Below, piece by piece: positions 1 to 6,034 of a stretch of 9,040 bases of DNA (its first letter is position 1; each line of letters begins with the position of its first letter). Made by a program: the position numbers and the translations under genes. The notes beneath the pieces are model-generated. The model ran no database searches, was not told where the DNA came from, and worked only from the letters and a program-made list of their open reading frames with translations. The DNA comes from an uncultured Kouleothrix sp. (lineage in GTDB: Bacteria; Chloroflexota; Chloroflexia; Chloroflexales; Roseiflexaceae): the NCBI GenBank assembly GCA_937858455.1, contig CALLYN010000464.1, positions 1 through 9,040 of the forward strand, in the 5' to 3' direction.

Positions 1-86
1 CGATCACCGTGCTAAGCTCGCCGGGCAATGGCTCTACCTTTGTGATCGCTTTCCCACTCGACGCGATCGCCTACGCCAGCGACTAG
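1..86 (+). CDS. C-terminal end of a probable sensor histidine kinase (partial)
   Basis: Only the last 28 codons are in the window (frame 3-83, stop TAG 84-86). The tail reads ITVLSSPGNGSTFVIAFPLD followed by about eight more residues. This matches the closing G3-box strand of the HATPase_c (GHKL) ATP-binding domain of two-component sensor kinases, where the pattern 'I.V.S.PG.GSTF...LP' sits just before the C-terminus. The family call therefore rests on one short motif. Such kinases autophosphorylate on a histidine and pass the phosphate to a response regulator, but neither the sensor domain nor the partner is visible here. A 300-base gap containing repeats and a promoter separates it from htpG, so co-transcription with htpG is unlikely to be its main expression mode. 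Any other GHKL ATPase with this ending is the alternative. Confidence 0.6.
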   Translation, partial: ITVLSSPGNGSTFVIAFPLDAIAYASD

Positions 87-105
87 TGGCATTCCTCTTG
101 GTAGC

Positions 106-160
106 TTTCTTTGTGCGATAGCCTGCCCGCCAAAGCCGGGCAGGCTATCGCACAAAGAAA
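106..160. repeat. 24-bp perfect inverted repeat (long hairpin A)
   Basis: Arms 106-129 and 137-160 are exact reverse complements (24 bp), separated by a 7-base loop (130-136). The arms begin TTTCTTTGTGCG and end GCCTGCCCG near the loop. There is no U-tract after the right arm on the + strand; the following bases are TTTCGGGGG, the start of a second hairpin. It lies 20 bases after the kinase stop codon. Its arms do not match the other long hairpins of the window in sequence, but its position next to a GC hairpin is shared with hairpins B, C and E. Confidence 0.9.
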
Positions 161-161
161 T

Positions 162-188
162 TTCGGGGGCGGCGAAGCCACCCCCGAA
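162..188. repeat. GC hairpin module of repeat A
   Basis: Arms 162-173 (TTCGGGGGCGGC) and 177-188 pair with one mismatch around a GAA loop. This is the same GC hairpin found at 2703-2729, 2760-2786, 2817-2843, 3748-3774 and 6819-6844. Read on the minus strand it is followed by a TTTCTTTG tract that forms the outer end of hairpin A. This gives the order GC hairpin, T-rich linker, long stem seen in the other copies. Confidence 0.85.
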
Positions 189-307
189 CCCCACTGTCTA
201 GGGCTCGTACAACCTTGGCCCTCACCCCCTTACCTCCCTCTCCCGCGCAGCGGGGAGGGGGTAGGGCGAGGGGTCGACAGACGTTGCACGAGCCCTGCCC
301 CACTGTC
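189..307. mobile_element. MITE-like element with 10-bp flanking direct repeats
   Basis: The 10-mer CCCCACTGTC occurs at 189-198 and again at 298-307. Between them lies a 99-base segment (199-297) whose ends are inverted repeats: TAGGGCTCGTACAAC at the left and, read inverted, CAGGGCTCGTGCAAC at the right (13 of 15 identical). The interior is also imperfectly palindromic, with a C-rich left half (CCCTCACCCC, CTCCCTCTCCCGCG) facing a G-rich right half (CGGGGAGGGGG, GGGCGAGGGG), so the unit can fold almost end to end. Terminal inverted repeats, small size, no coding capacity and a flanking duplication are the hallmarks of a non-autonomous insertion (MITE). No transposase is present here. The duplication is clean at both edges: bases just outside the 10-mers differ. 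Confidence 0.6.
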
Positions 308-315
308 AAACCCAC

Positions 316-344
316 TTGCCGAAATAGCCATCTTTCGGTATTAT
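316..344 (+). promoter_or_regulatory. Probable sigma70-type promoter of htpG
   Basis: TTGCCG (316-321) and TATTAT (339-344) are separated by exactly 17 bases, matching the -35/-10 consensus at 4 of 6 and 5 of 6 positions. The expected start of transcription is near 351, giving a leader of about 40 bases before the htpG ATG at 392. The -10 box touches the left half of the CIRCE-like palindrome that follows, so a repressor bound there would block polymerase. Confidence 0.6.
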
Positions 345-370
345 TAGCACTGTCGTTATGAGTCTGCTAA
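344..370 (+). promoter_or_regulatory. CIRCE-like operator (probable HrcA binding site) before htpG
   Basis: The sequence has the CIRCE layout of 9-9-9 bases. The left half TTAGCACTG (344-352) matches the consensus TTAGCACTC at 8 of 9 positions. The right half GTCTGCTAA (362-370) matches GAGTGCTAA at 7 of 9. The spacer is 9 bases (353-361). The outer TTAGCA/TGCTAA are perfectly symmetric, while the inner three positions of the right half have drifted. CIRCE is the known operator of the heat-shock repressor HrcA, usually in front of groESL or dnaK operons. Here it sits between the -10 box and the ribosome-binding site of htpG, the classic repressing position. The inferred effect is heat-inducible, HrcA-controlled htpG. 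Weakened right-half symmetry leaves some doubt. Confidence 0.65.
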
Positions 371-391
371 TTGCCGATGGAGGGCACCCAC

Positions 392-2254
392 ATGACAGCT
401 GAAACCAGTGCGGCCACCGAGCCAACGCCGGTTCCGTTCCGCGCCGAAGTCAAGCAGCTGCTGCACATTCTGGCGCACTCGCTGTATACCGACCGTGAGA
501 TCTTTCTACGCGAGCTGATCTCGAACGCGTCCGACGCGCTGTACCGCGTGCAGTTCGAGATGCTGACGAACCAGAATGTGCGCGACGCCGAGGCCGAGCT
601 GGCTATTCGCATACAAGGCGACGACGCGGCCAAGACGATCACGATCACCGATACGGGCATCGGTATGACGCGCGAGGAGCTGATCGAGAACCTGGGCACG
701 ATTGCGCAGTCGAGCGCGCGCGCGCTGATGGAGCGGCTCGAGGCCGGCCAGCGCAGCGAGATCATCGGCCAGTTCGGCGTGGGCTTCTACTCGGCGTTTG
801 TGGTGGCCGACGAGGTTACCGTGATCTCGCGCTCGTTCCGGCCCGAGGCCGAGGCCGCGCAGTGGCGGTCGCACGGCGGCGATACGTTCACCGTCGAGCC
901 GGCCGAGCGCGCCGAGCGCGGCACCACGATTATCCTGCGCCTGAAAGACGACGCCGCCGAGTTTGCGCAGGATTGGAAGCTGCGCCAGATCATCAAGAAA
1001 CACTCCGATTTCGTGGCGTGGCCGGTGTATGTCGGCGACGAGCGCGCCAACCAGCAGACGGCGCTGTGGCGCCAGCAGCCGCGCAATGTCGAGGCCGAGA
1101 AGTACCCCGAGTTCTACCGCCAGCTGACGATGGATTTCGAGGAGCCGCTGCTGCACGTGCACCTCTCGACCGACGCGCCGGTCGATCTGCATACGATCCT
1201 GTTTGTGCCGGCGCGCCGCGAGCGCGGCCTGATCGAGCGGCGGATCGAGGGCAAGATCAAGCTGTACTCGCGCAAGGTGCTGATCCAGGAAGAAGCCAAG
1301 GACCTGCTGCCCAGCTACTTCCGCTTCGTCGAGGGCGTCGTCGATAGCGAAGACTTGCCGCTGAATGTGTCGCGCGAGATGGTGCAGAGCAACCCGGTGC
1401 TGGCGCGCATCAAGAAGTCGCTCACCGGCAGGCTCACAAAAGAGCTGGGCGAGCTGGCTACGAGCGATGCCGAGAAATATGCCGCGTTCTGGAAGGAGTT
1501 CGGCGTGTTCCTGAAAGAGGGCATCGCCGTCGAGCTGAACGCGCGCACCGACCTGCTGCCGCTGCTGCGCTTCCACAGCACCAAATCTGGTGATGGCCTG
1601 ACCTCGCTGGCCGAGTACAAGAGCCGCATGATCGACGGCCAGAGCGAGATCTACTACGTGATGGGCAGCGATCTCGAGAGCATCCGCCATAGCCCGCACC
1701 TCGAGGCGCTTGAAGAGCGCGGGCTCGAGGCGCTGCTGTTTGTCGAGATGATGGACGGCTTCATGCTCAGCGGGCTGCGCGAGTACGAGGGCCACAAGCT
1801 GCGCAATGTCGACGACCCGAACCTTGCATTGCCGGGCGAGGCCAAGCCTGGCGAGGTGCAGGTTTCCGACGAGCAGTTCGCGCAGCTGGTGAATGCGTTC
1901 AAACAGCAGCTTGGCGAGCGCGTGGCCAGCGTGCGCGCTTCGAATGTGCTGCGCACCAGCCCGGCGCGGCTGGTGTCGCCCGACGATGCGCCCAATCGCG
2001 AGATGGAGCGCATCCAGCGCATGCTCGAGCGCGATTTCAAGGTGCCCGCGCGGATCATCGAGCTGAACCGCGGCCACGCGCTGATCGCCGACCTGGCGCG
2101 CCTGCTCGAGGCGAGCCCATCTGACCCGCTGGCCGGCGCGCTGATCGAGCAGATCTACGAGAGCGCGCTGCTGATCGAGGGTTTGCACCCCAACCCGGCC
2201 GCTATGGTCGAGCGCATCCAGAAGCTGATGGAGGCGGCGGCCAGGCGCGGCTAG
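392..2254 (+). CDS. htpG: Molecular chaperone HtpG (bacterial Hsp90)
   Basis: This is an ATP-driven homodimeric cytosolic chaperone that remodels partly folded client proteins, often with DnaK. The product is 620 residues, close to the family length of about 624. The N-terminal GHKL ATPase has ELISNASDAL (residues 41-50, with the catalytic Glu41 and Mg/ATP-binding Asn45), DTGIGM (87-92), the lid start NLGTIAQS (100-107) and GQFGVGF (126-132). The middle domain carries LNVSRE (324-329), whose Arg corresponds to the ATP-contacting arginine of the family. The C-terminal dimerisation domain runs to the end. The ATG at 392 is chosen because GGAGGG (379-384) lies 7 bases before it; in-frame TTG 371 and ATG 377 have no Shine-Dalgarno, and TTG 371 directly abuts the operator. 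Promoter and CIRCE-like operator lie immediately upstream. No key residue appears missing. Transcription is probably monocistronic, since the next gene follows after 111 bases with its own signals. Confidence 0.97.
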   Translation: MTAETSAATEPTPVPFRAEVKQLLHILAHSLYTDREIFLRELISNASDALYRVQFEMLTNQNVRDAEAELAIRIQGDDAAKTITITDTGIGMTREELIENLGTIAQSSARALMERLEAGQRSEIIGQFGVGFYSAFVVADEVTVISRSFRPEAEAAQWRSHGGDTFTVEPAERAERGTTIILRLKDDAAEFAQDWKLRQIIKKHSDFVAWPVYVGDERANQQTALWRQQPRNVEAEKYPEFYRQLTMDFEEPLLHVHLSTDAPVDLHTILFVPARRERGLIERRIEGKIKLYSRKVLIQEEAKDLLPSYFRFVEGVVDSEDLPLNVSREMVQSNPVLARIKKSLTGRLTKELGELATSDAEKYAAFWKEFGVFLKEGIAVELNARTDLLPLLRFHSTKSGDGLTSLAEYKSRMIDGQSEIYYVMGSDLESIRHSPHLEALEERGLEALLFVEMMDGFMLSGLREYEGHKLRNVDDPNLALPGEAKPGEVQVSDEQFAQLVNAFKQQLGERVASVRASNVLRTSPARLVSPDDAPNREMERIQRMLERDFKVPARIIELNRGHALIADLARLLEASPSDPLAGALIEQIYESALLIEGLHPNPAAMVERIQKLMEAAARRG

Positions 2255-2307
2255 GCGCCTGTGCGCAGGAGTTGGGGCAGGTGCAGGCTGCGCAGCCGCG
2301 CTGCTTC

Positions 2308-2334
2308 TGGCACGCTTTCTGCTTTTGGTATACC
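2308..2334 (+). promoter_or_regulatory. Possible promoter of the GlsB-like gene (sigma54-like or sigma70-like)
   Basis: Two overlapping readings exist. TGGCAC (2308-2313), five bases, then CTGCT (2319-2323) matches the sigma54 -24/-12 pattern TGGCAC-N5-TTGCW with one mismatch. Alternatively TATACC (2329-2334), part of the 8-base palindrome GGTATACC (2327-2334), could be a weak -10 box, but there is no good -35 box at 16-18 bases. No RpoN gene or activator site is visible in the window. Confidence 0.25.
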
Positions 2335-2365
2335 AGGATGTTGATGCTACCGAAGGAGCAAACCG

Positions 2366-2659
2366 ATGACTCTGGTTGGCCTGTTGCTACTTATCCTGGT
2401 CGGGGCAATCTGTGGCGGCATCGCCGAGGCGCTGGTGGGCTACAGCCCTGGCGGGTTTCTGGCGTCGGTGGCGATCGGCTTTCTGGGCGCGCTGATTGGT
2501 ACATGGCTGGCGCCGCGCCTGGGTCTGCCTTCGCTGCTGCCGGTGACGATCGAGGGCTTCCGGATCGAGATCGTCTGGTCGATCCTTGGCGCGGTGATCC
2601 TGCTGGCGATCCTGAGCGCGGTGCGCCGGCCGTACTACCGCCGGCGACGCTATCGCTAG
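2366..2659 (+). CDS. GlsB/YeaQ/YmgE-type small membrane protein
   Basis: The predicted product is a 97-residue inner-membrane protein. The layout fits the GlsB/YeaQ/YmgE (transglycosylase-associated protein) family. There is a hydrophobic N-terminal helix rich in small residues (about 4-26, with GAICGGIAEALVG), a second glycine-rich helix (about 29-50, ASVAIGFLGALIGTWLAP), a short polar loop and a third helix (about 69-86, IVWSILGAVILLAILSAV). A very basic tail (RRPYYRRRRYR) is expected on the cytoplasmic side. Family members are stress-associated but their biochemical role is not established. The start is supported by AAGGAG (2353-2358), 7 bases before the ATG. It follows htpG on the same strand but has a candidate promoter of its own. 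Downstream GC hairpins followed by T-tracts probably end its transcript. The alternative is an unrelated small three-helix protein. Confidence 0.8.
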   Translation: MTLVGLLLLILVGAICGGIAEALVGYSPGGFLASVAIGFLGALIGTWLAPRLGLPSLLPVTIEGFRIEIVWSILGAVILLAILSAVRRPYYRRRRYR

Positions 2660-2682
2660 CGCCGGGCGTCGCTCCACATTTC

Positions 2683-2848
2683 GGAGCGTTGAATGCCGAG
2701 GGTTCGGGGGCGGCAAAGCCGCCCCCGAATTTTCCTCTCGGAGCGTTGAATGCCGAGGGTTCAGGGGCGGCAAAGCCGCCCCCGAATTTTCCTCTCGGAG
2801 CGTTGAATGCCGAGGGTTCGGGGGCGGCAAAGCCGCCCCCAAATTTTT
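2683..2848. repeat. Three tandem 57-bp repeats, each with a GC hairpin
   Basis: Units start at 2683, 2740 and 2797 with period 57. Each begins GGAGCGTTGAATGCCGAG, continues with GGTTC(G/A)GGGGCGGC-AAA-GCCGCCCCC, and ends AATTTTCCTCTC. Unit 2 has a G-to-A change in the left arm; unit 3 has one at the end of the right arm and then departs into the T-rich start of hairpin B. The 12-bp hairpins are 2703-2714/2718-2729, 2760-2771/2775-2786 and 2817-2828/2832-2843. Because 57 is a multiple of 3 the block is open in several frames and yields repeated nonsense peptides. The repeat lies between the convergent GlsB-like and lepB genes. Confidence 0.93.
2703..2733 (+). terminator. Terminator-like GC hairpin with T-tract after the GlsB-like gene
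   Basis: A 12-bp stem (2703-2714 with 2718-2729, AAA loop) is followed by TTTT at 2730-2733, 44 bases after the stop codon of the GlsB-like gene. The same structure recurs in the next two repeat units, the third followed by TTTTTGTTT. Acting as an intrinsic terminator on the + strand is plausible, though four Ts are few. Its membership of a dispersed repeat family means termination may be a by-product rather than its origin. Confidence 0.5.
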
Positions 2849-2897
2849 GTTTAGCAATGCGCTGCCCGGCGAAGCCGGGCAGCGCATTGCTAAACAA
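2847..2897. repeat. 24-bp perfect inverted repeat (long hairpin B)
   Basis: Arms 2847-2870 and 2874-2897 are exact reverse complements (24 bp) around a GAA loop, with the tip GGC-GAA-GCC. The left arm starts TTGTTTAGCAATG and ends CTGCCCGGC. It directly continues the third 57-bp unit, so the T-tract after that GC hairpin is also the base of this stem. It ends 50 bases beyond the lepB stop codon in the convergent arrangement. The arm sequence is not shared with hairpins A, D, E or F apart from a GC-rich tip. Confidence 0.93.
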
Positions 2898-2947
2898 CCG
2901 TGATCAAATTGAGCTGGTATACGCTCTCGCGGCGGTTGAGCTACACC

Positions 2948-3556
2948 CTACGGAAAGAACTCGATATCGCCGAGCGGCCAGTAGCGCAGCACCACATGCC
3001 CGACGATCTGGCCGGCATTGATCGGGCCGAAGCTGCGCGAGTCCAGGCTATTCACGCGATTGTCGCCCATCATGAAATACTCATCGGCGGCGAGCGTCAG
3101 CGGCCCGCAGGTTGCGTTGCAGCTCGTGTCGATGCCGTGGATGTACGGCTCGTCGAGCGCGGCACCATTGACGAGCACCTGGCCATCGCGGATCTCGAGT
3201 GTGTCGCCGGGCAGGCCGATCACGCGTTTGATCAGCGCGTCTTCGTCGCGCGCGGGGGTACGGTAGAACACCACCACCTGGCCGCGCTGCAGGGCGAATG
3301 GCGAGCTGTGCCGTGAGTCGGCGGCGTGCGCGGTGCCTACCACCAGGTTCGACCACAGGCTGTCTAGCTTGCTTACCAGGACGCGCTGGCCTTCGTGGAA
3401 TGTGGGCTCCATGCTGATCTGGTGCACTTCAAAGCGCCCGACCAGTGCCGAGAGCACCAGGAACAGCACCAGCGCCTGCACGCCGGTCCAGGCGATTTCC
3501 AAAAGCTGTGCGCCGCGCCGGGGCCGGCCTGGCTTGGATTCATCACTCAACCGCAT
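2948..3556 (-). CDS. lepB: Signal peptidase I (leader peptidase)
   Basis: This membrane serine protease removes signal peptides from exported proteins on the outer face of the membrane. With the start at 3556 the product has 202 residues. The N-terminus is a short basic cytoplasmic segment followed by one membrane helix (about 18-40). Next come box B ISMEPTF with the nucleophile Ser48, box D IKRVIGLPGD with the general base Lys110, and box E GDNRVNSLDSRSFGP (164-178). These boxes identify family S26A. The frame is open to an ATG at 3583. However, a TAGAAT -10 box at 3593-3588 would place the transcript start at about that codon, and AAGGGAG (3565-3559) precedes the later ATG at 3556, so I prefer 3556; TTG 3550 is also possible. 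An odd Cys-x3-Cys pair (146, 150) sits in the catalytic domain before the GDNR box. The gene is probably monocistronic and convergent with the GlsB-like gene. Confidence 0.94.
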   Translation of the reverse strand: MRLSDESKPGRPRRGAQLLEIAWTGVQALVLFLVLSALVGRFEVHQISMEPTFHEGQRVLVSKLDSLWSNLVVGTAHAADSRHSSPFALQRGQVVVFYRTPARDEDALIKRVIGLPGDTLEIRDGQVLVNGAALDEPYIHGIDTSCNATCGPLTLAADEYFMMGDNRVNSLDSRSFGPINAGQIVGHVVLRYWPLGDIEFFP

Positions 3557-3587
3557 GACTCCCTTAACACGCGCTTCATACATATGT

Positions 3588-3614
3588 ATTCTAGCATGCT
3601 GCCTCCGTGTGCAA
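3588..3614 (-). promoter_or_regulatory. Possible lepB promoter
   Basis: On the minus strand TTGCAC (3614-3609) and TAGAAT (3593-3588) are separated by 15 bases. The -10 box matches 5 of 6 consensus positions and the -35 box 4 of 6. The spacing is short; sliding the -35 by one base gives 16. The predicted transcript start near 3581 argues against the longest open frame of lepB. Confidence 0.4.
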
Positions 3615-3705
3615 TGGTTTCAGTTCGATCACAATACGATACGCGCCACGTCGCCGCATGCATTACGATCGGCATTCGCAATATTTGTACCAGCGGGCGT
3701 AGGAA

Positions 3706-3734
3706 TGCATGGCGGCGCCCGGCTTCGCCACGCA
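3706..3734. repeat. Degenerate stem of repeat copy C
   Basis: TGCATGGC (3706-3713) can pair with GCCACGCA (3727-3734). On the minus-strand transcript all 8 pairs form, one as G-U, around a 13-base loop that includes GGC-GAA-GCC read on the minus strand. Outside this the arms no longer pair. Its position, separated from the GC hairpin by a CTTCTTTTTG linker, equals that of hairpins A, B and E, so I read it as a decayed member of the same family. Confidence 0.5.
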
Positions 3735-3738
3735 GTGC

Positions 3739-3774
3739 AAAAAGAAGTTCGGGGGCGGCGCAGCCGCCCCCGAA
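3739..3774 (-). terminator. Terminator-like GC hairpin with T-tract after the exporter gene
   Basis: Read on the minus strand, a perfect 12-bp stem (3774-3763 with 3759-3748, 3-base loop) begins 37 bases after the exporter stop codon and is followed by CTTCTTTTTG. This has the form of an intrinsic terminator and would separate the exporter transcript from lepB. It is also one of the dispersed GC hairpin modules. Confidence 0.6.
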
Positions 3775-3811
3775 CCTCCACCCTACAGCAAGTGTTCGGC
3801 TGAATTTACTA

Positions 3812-5443
3812 TTAGTGGGCTGCGGGTGTTGGCGGGGCCTCGCCGGCGGCGCCGCGCCCGGCCCAGCGGAATGGCCAGCCGGGCATGAACAGCCCGATCA
3901 CAACTGCGGCCAGCGCGACATAAAATGTGAGCAGGTAGGTGCGCTCGAATCCCACCAGGTTTTCGCGGCATGCCTGCTGCACGCCCGCCAGCGCCTGCGC
4001 GCGCGCCACTGCGGGCACGCCTGGCGGCACATTCTGGTCGGCGGGCACGCCTGGCGTCTCGCACAGGCCGAACGGCGCGCTAGCGGCGCGCTGGCCGGCC
4101 TGCTCTTGGAACTGGCGGCTCTGGGCCTTCACCGCCGGTGAAAGCGCGCTGGCCAGCACGGTGGCCAGGATGGCCACGCCGAGCGACTGCACCACGAAGC
4201 GCGTGCCATTGATCAGCGACGAGCCGCGCGCCAGCGCCTGGCGCGGCACCGCCGCCAGCGCAGTGGCGAACGTGGTTTGCACCGTGAGCCCCAGCGCCGC
4301 GCCGCGCAGCGCCAGCAGCATCAGCAGCGTCGCGATCGGCGTGTCGGCCTGGATCTTCGAGAGCTGCCAGGTATTGATCGCCAGCAGCGCGAAGCCTGTG
4401 GTGATCAGCATGCGCGGGCCGATGCGGTCGTAGAGCCGCCCGGCCAGCGGCGTGATCACGCCCGAGGTGAGCGCCAGCGGCAGCAGGATAAAGCCGGTCT
4501 GTAGCGCGGTGCGCCCGCGCAGCGCCTGCAGGTACACCGGCAGCAGGAACTCGGCGCCGAACAGGCCGATCACCGTGACGTAGCCGATCAGGCTGGCGGT
4601 GAGAAAGGTGCTGTTGCCGAAGAGCCGCAGGTTCAGCAGCGGCTCTTTGGCCACAAACAGCTCGACGATCGCGAATGCGACGAGCGAGACGCCGCCGACG
4701 GCGAACCAGAGCAGCACATTCGCGGCGCCCCAGCCCTGGTCGGCGGCGACCGACGCGGCGTACAGCACCGAGCCAAAGCCCACCACCGCAGTGACCAGGC
4801 CGAGCGGGTCGAGCGCGGGGATGCGCTCGGGCCTGCGCTCGCGCAGGAAGCGCGAGGCCAGGAACACGCCCACGATGCCGATCGGGATGTTGATAAAGAA
4901 GATCCAGCGCCACACGCCCTGATCGACCAGCAGGCCGCCCATGATCGGCCCGAGCGCCGGCGCCACCACCAGCGCGATGCCGAAGATGCCGAGCGCGGTG
5001 CCTTGCTCTTTGGGCGGGAAGGTGCTGAACAGCAGCGCCGAGCCAAGCGGCTGCGCGATGCCGCCGCCGAAGCCCTGCACCGCGCGTGCCGCCACCAGCA
5101 GCCAGATGCTCGACGAGATCGTCGGCGCCAGGCCGCAGAGCAGCGAGCCGAACACAAAGGCGGCCAGGCCGCCGACATACATGCGCTTGATGCCGAAGCG
5201 ATCGGCGAGAAAGCCCGACAGCGGCGTGGCAATGCCCAGCGCCAGCGTGTAGATGCTGATGATCCACTGCGCGTTGTTCAGGCTGGTGTTGTACTCGCGC
5301 CGAATCGTCTGGAATGCCACGTTCACCACCGTGGTATCCAGGATGATCATGAAGATGCCAAAGATGACCGAGATCAGCACCTTCCACTTGTAGGCCAACC
5401 GCCCCTCCGGCTGAGGCTGGGCGGGGGCCGCGCCATACGCCAT
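3812..5443 (-). CDS. DHA2/EmrB-QacA-type MFS drug exporter, 14-helix
   Basis: This 543-residue inner-membrane proton antiporter belongs to the DHA2 branch of the major facilitator superfamily, which exports drugs or other small toxic molecules; the actual substrate cannot be read from sequence. After a cytoplasmic N-terminus, helix 1 carries the DHA2-type ILDTTVVNVA motif with Asp36. Motif A GFLADRFGIKRM is at 77-88, motif B RAVQGFGGGIAQP at 120-132, and the antiporter motif C with GPIMGG at 165-170, followed by WRWIFFINIPIG (178-189). Fourteen hydrophobic segments are consistent with the length. A polar loop of roughly 60 residues with two cysteines precedes the final helix. The start is supported by AAGGAG (5458-5453), 9 bases before the ATG. 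A MarR-type regulator ends 64 bases upstream on the same strand, suggesting an operon in which that regulator controls export. A terminator-like hairpin follows the stop. Confidence 0.95.
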   Translation of the reverse strand: MAYGAAPAQPQPEGRLAYKWKVLISVIFGIFMIILDTTVVNVAFQTIRREYNTSLNNAQWIISIYTLALGIATPLSGFLADRFGIKRMYVGGLAAFVFGSLLCGLAPTISSSIWLLVAARAVQGFGGGIAQPLGSALLFSTFPPKEQGTALGIFGIALVVAPALGPIMGGLLVDQGVWRWIFFINIPIGIVGVFLASRFLRERRPERIPALDPLGLVTAVVGFGSVLYAASVAADQGWGAANVLLWFAVGGVSLVAFAIVELFVAKEPLLNLRLFGNSTFLTASLIGYVTVIGLFGAEFLLPVYLQALRGRTALQTGFILLPLALTSGVITPLAGRLYDRIGPRMLITTGFALLAINTWQLSKIQADTPIATLLMLLALRGAALGLTVQTTFATALAAVPRQALARGSSLINGTRFVVQSLGVAILATVLASALSPAVKAQSRQFQEQAGQRAASAPFGLCETPGVPADQNVPPGVPAVARAQALAGVQQACRENLVGFERTYLLTFYVALAAVVIGLFMPGWPFRWAGRGAAGEAPPTPAAH

Positions 5444-5507
5444 GATCAGTTGCTCCTTCTTCTGCTTCTCTTCAACCTATGCGCCGGCCGCGCGCTGCGG
5501 GCGCTGC

Positions 5508-6011
5508 TCAGGCATTGCCTGGCTCGGCCTGGAGCGCGACCATCGCGGCGATCTCGGCGGCGGCGCCGCCGCTTTCGGGCATACCTTCGAGCAATTCGCG
5601 CACCAACGCCAACAGCAGCTGGTGCTTCTCGGCGCCCATGGCGGCGAGGCTGCGCACCAGCCCGTCGTCATCGCCCACCGGCGGCACGTCGCCAAGCAGC
5701 GCGCTGCCGCGAGCGGTAAGCTCAAGCGGCGTGCGCCGGCGGTCGCGCGGGTCGTGGCTGCGCGCCACCAGCTCGTGGCGCTCGAGACCGTCGACCGACG
5801 GCACCAGCGTGGCCGGCGCCAGCAGCAGCTTGCGGCTTAGCTCGCTAATGGTATAGCGCTGGTGGCTGAGCATGCGCAAGATCGCGTACTGCAGGGTGCT
5901 AATTGGCTGGCCATAGGCCTGCAGGCGCTGCTCGAGATCGCGCCCGACCAGCCGCGTCAGGATCGAGCAGAGGATGCGCAGCTCGAGCGCCGCGCGCTGT
6001 AGTTCGTTCAT
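5508..6011 (-). CDS. MarR-family transcriptional regulator
   Basis: The product is a 167-residue DNA-binding protein of the MarR type, which normally acts as a dimeric repressor released by small ligands such as antibiotics or phenolics. Helical dimerisation segments flank a winged helix-turn-helix at about 38-103. LQYAILRMLSH begins it, TISELSRKLLLAPATLVPSVDGLERHELV is the recognition region, and the wing contains SHDPRDRRRTPLELTARG, the characteristic D-x-R-D-R-R. The ATG at 6011 has only a weak Shine-Dalgarno (GAGA about 5 bases upstream). The exporter gene follows after 64 bases on the same strand, the usual arrangement for a MarR repressor and the pump it controls. The leader between promoter and start codon is about 137 bases long and contains a 22-bp perfect palindrome and a weaker symmetric sequence, either of which might be an operator. 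Ligand unknown. Confidence 0.93.
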   Translation of the reverse strand: MNELQRAALELRILCSILTRLVGRDLEQRLQAYGQPISTLQYAILRMLSHQRYTISELSRKLLLAPATLVPSVDGLERHELVARSHDPRDRRRTPLELTARGSALLGDVPPVGDDDGLVRSLAAMGAEKHQLLLALVRELLEGMPESGGAAAEIAAMVALQAEPGNA

Positions 6012-6034
6012 TGTTCTCGATCACTCGCGCGGAC

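Noticed and set aside
12..347. Short open frames on both strands before htpG
   Set aside because: They run through hairpin A and the MITE-like element, carry the same repeat-derived peptides as 2391-2897, and lack ribosome-binding sites.
506..2188. 560-codon open frame on the minus strand opposite htpG
   Set aside because: It is fully antisense to an unmistakable htpG, and its translation is rich in His, Gln, Arg, Ala and Leu without domain motifs. Such frames arise from the GC-rich third positions of the real gene.
2683..2848. CRISPR array
   Set aside because: The units are contiguous 57-bp tandem repeats without unique spacers, and no cas gene is present.
2272..3021. 249-codon + frame and two minus frames (to 2887 and 2897) encoding repeated peptides
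   Set aside because: The repeated peptides come from the 57-bp non-coding tandem repeat, whose length is a multiple of three. The frames also overlap the better-supported GlsB-like and lepB genes.
4080..5387. 435-codon minus-strand frame overlapping the exporter
   Set aside because: It is the shifted-frame shadow of the exporter gene, with an Arg/Ala/His-rich translation, no membrane helices and no ribosome-binding site.
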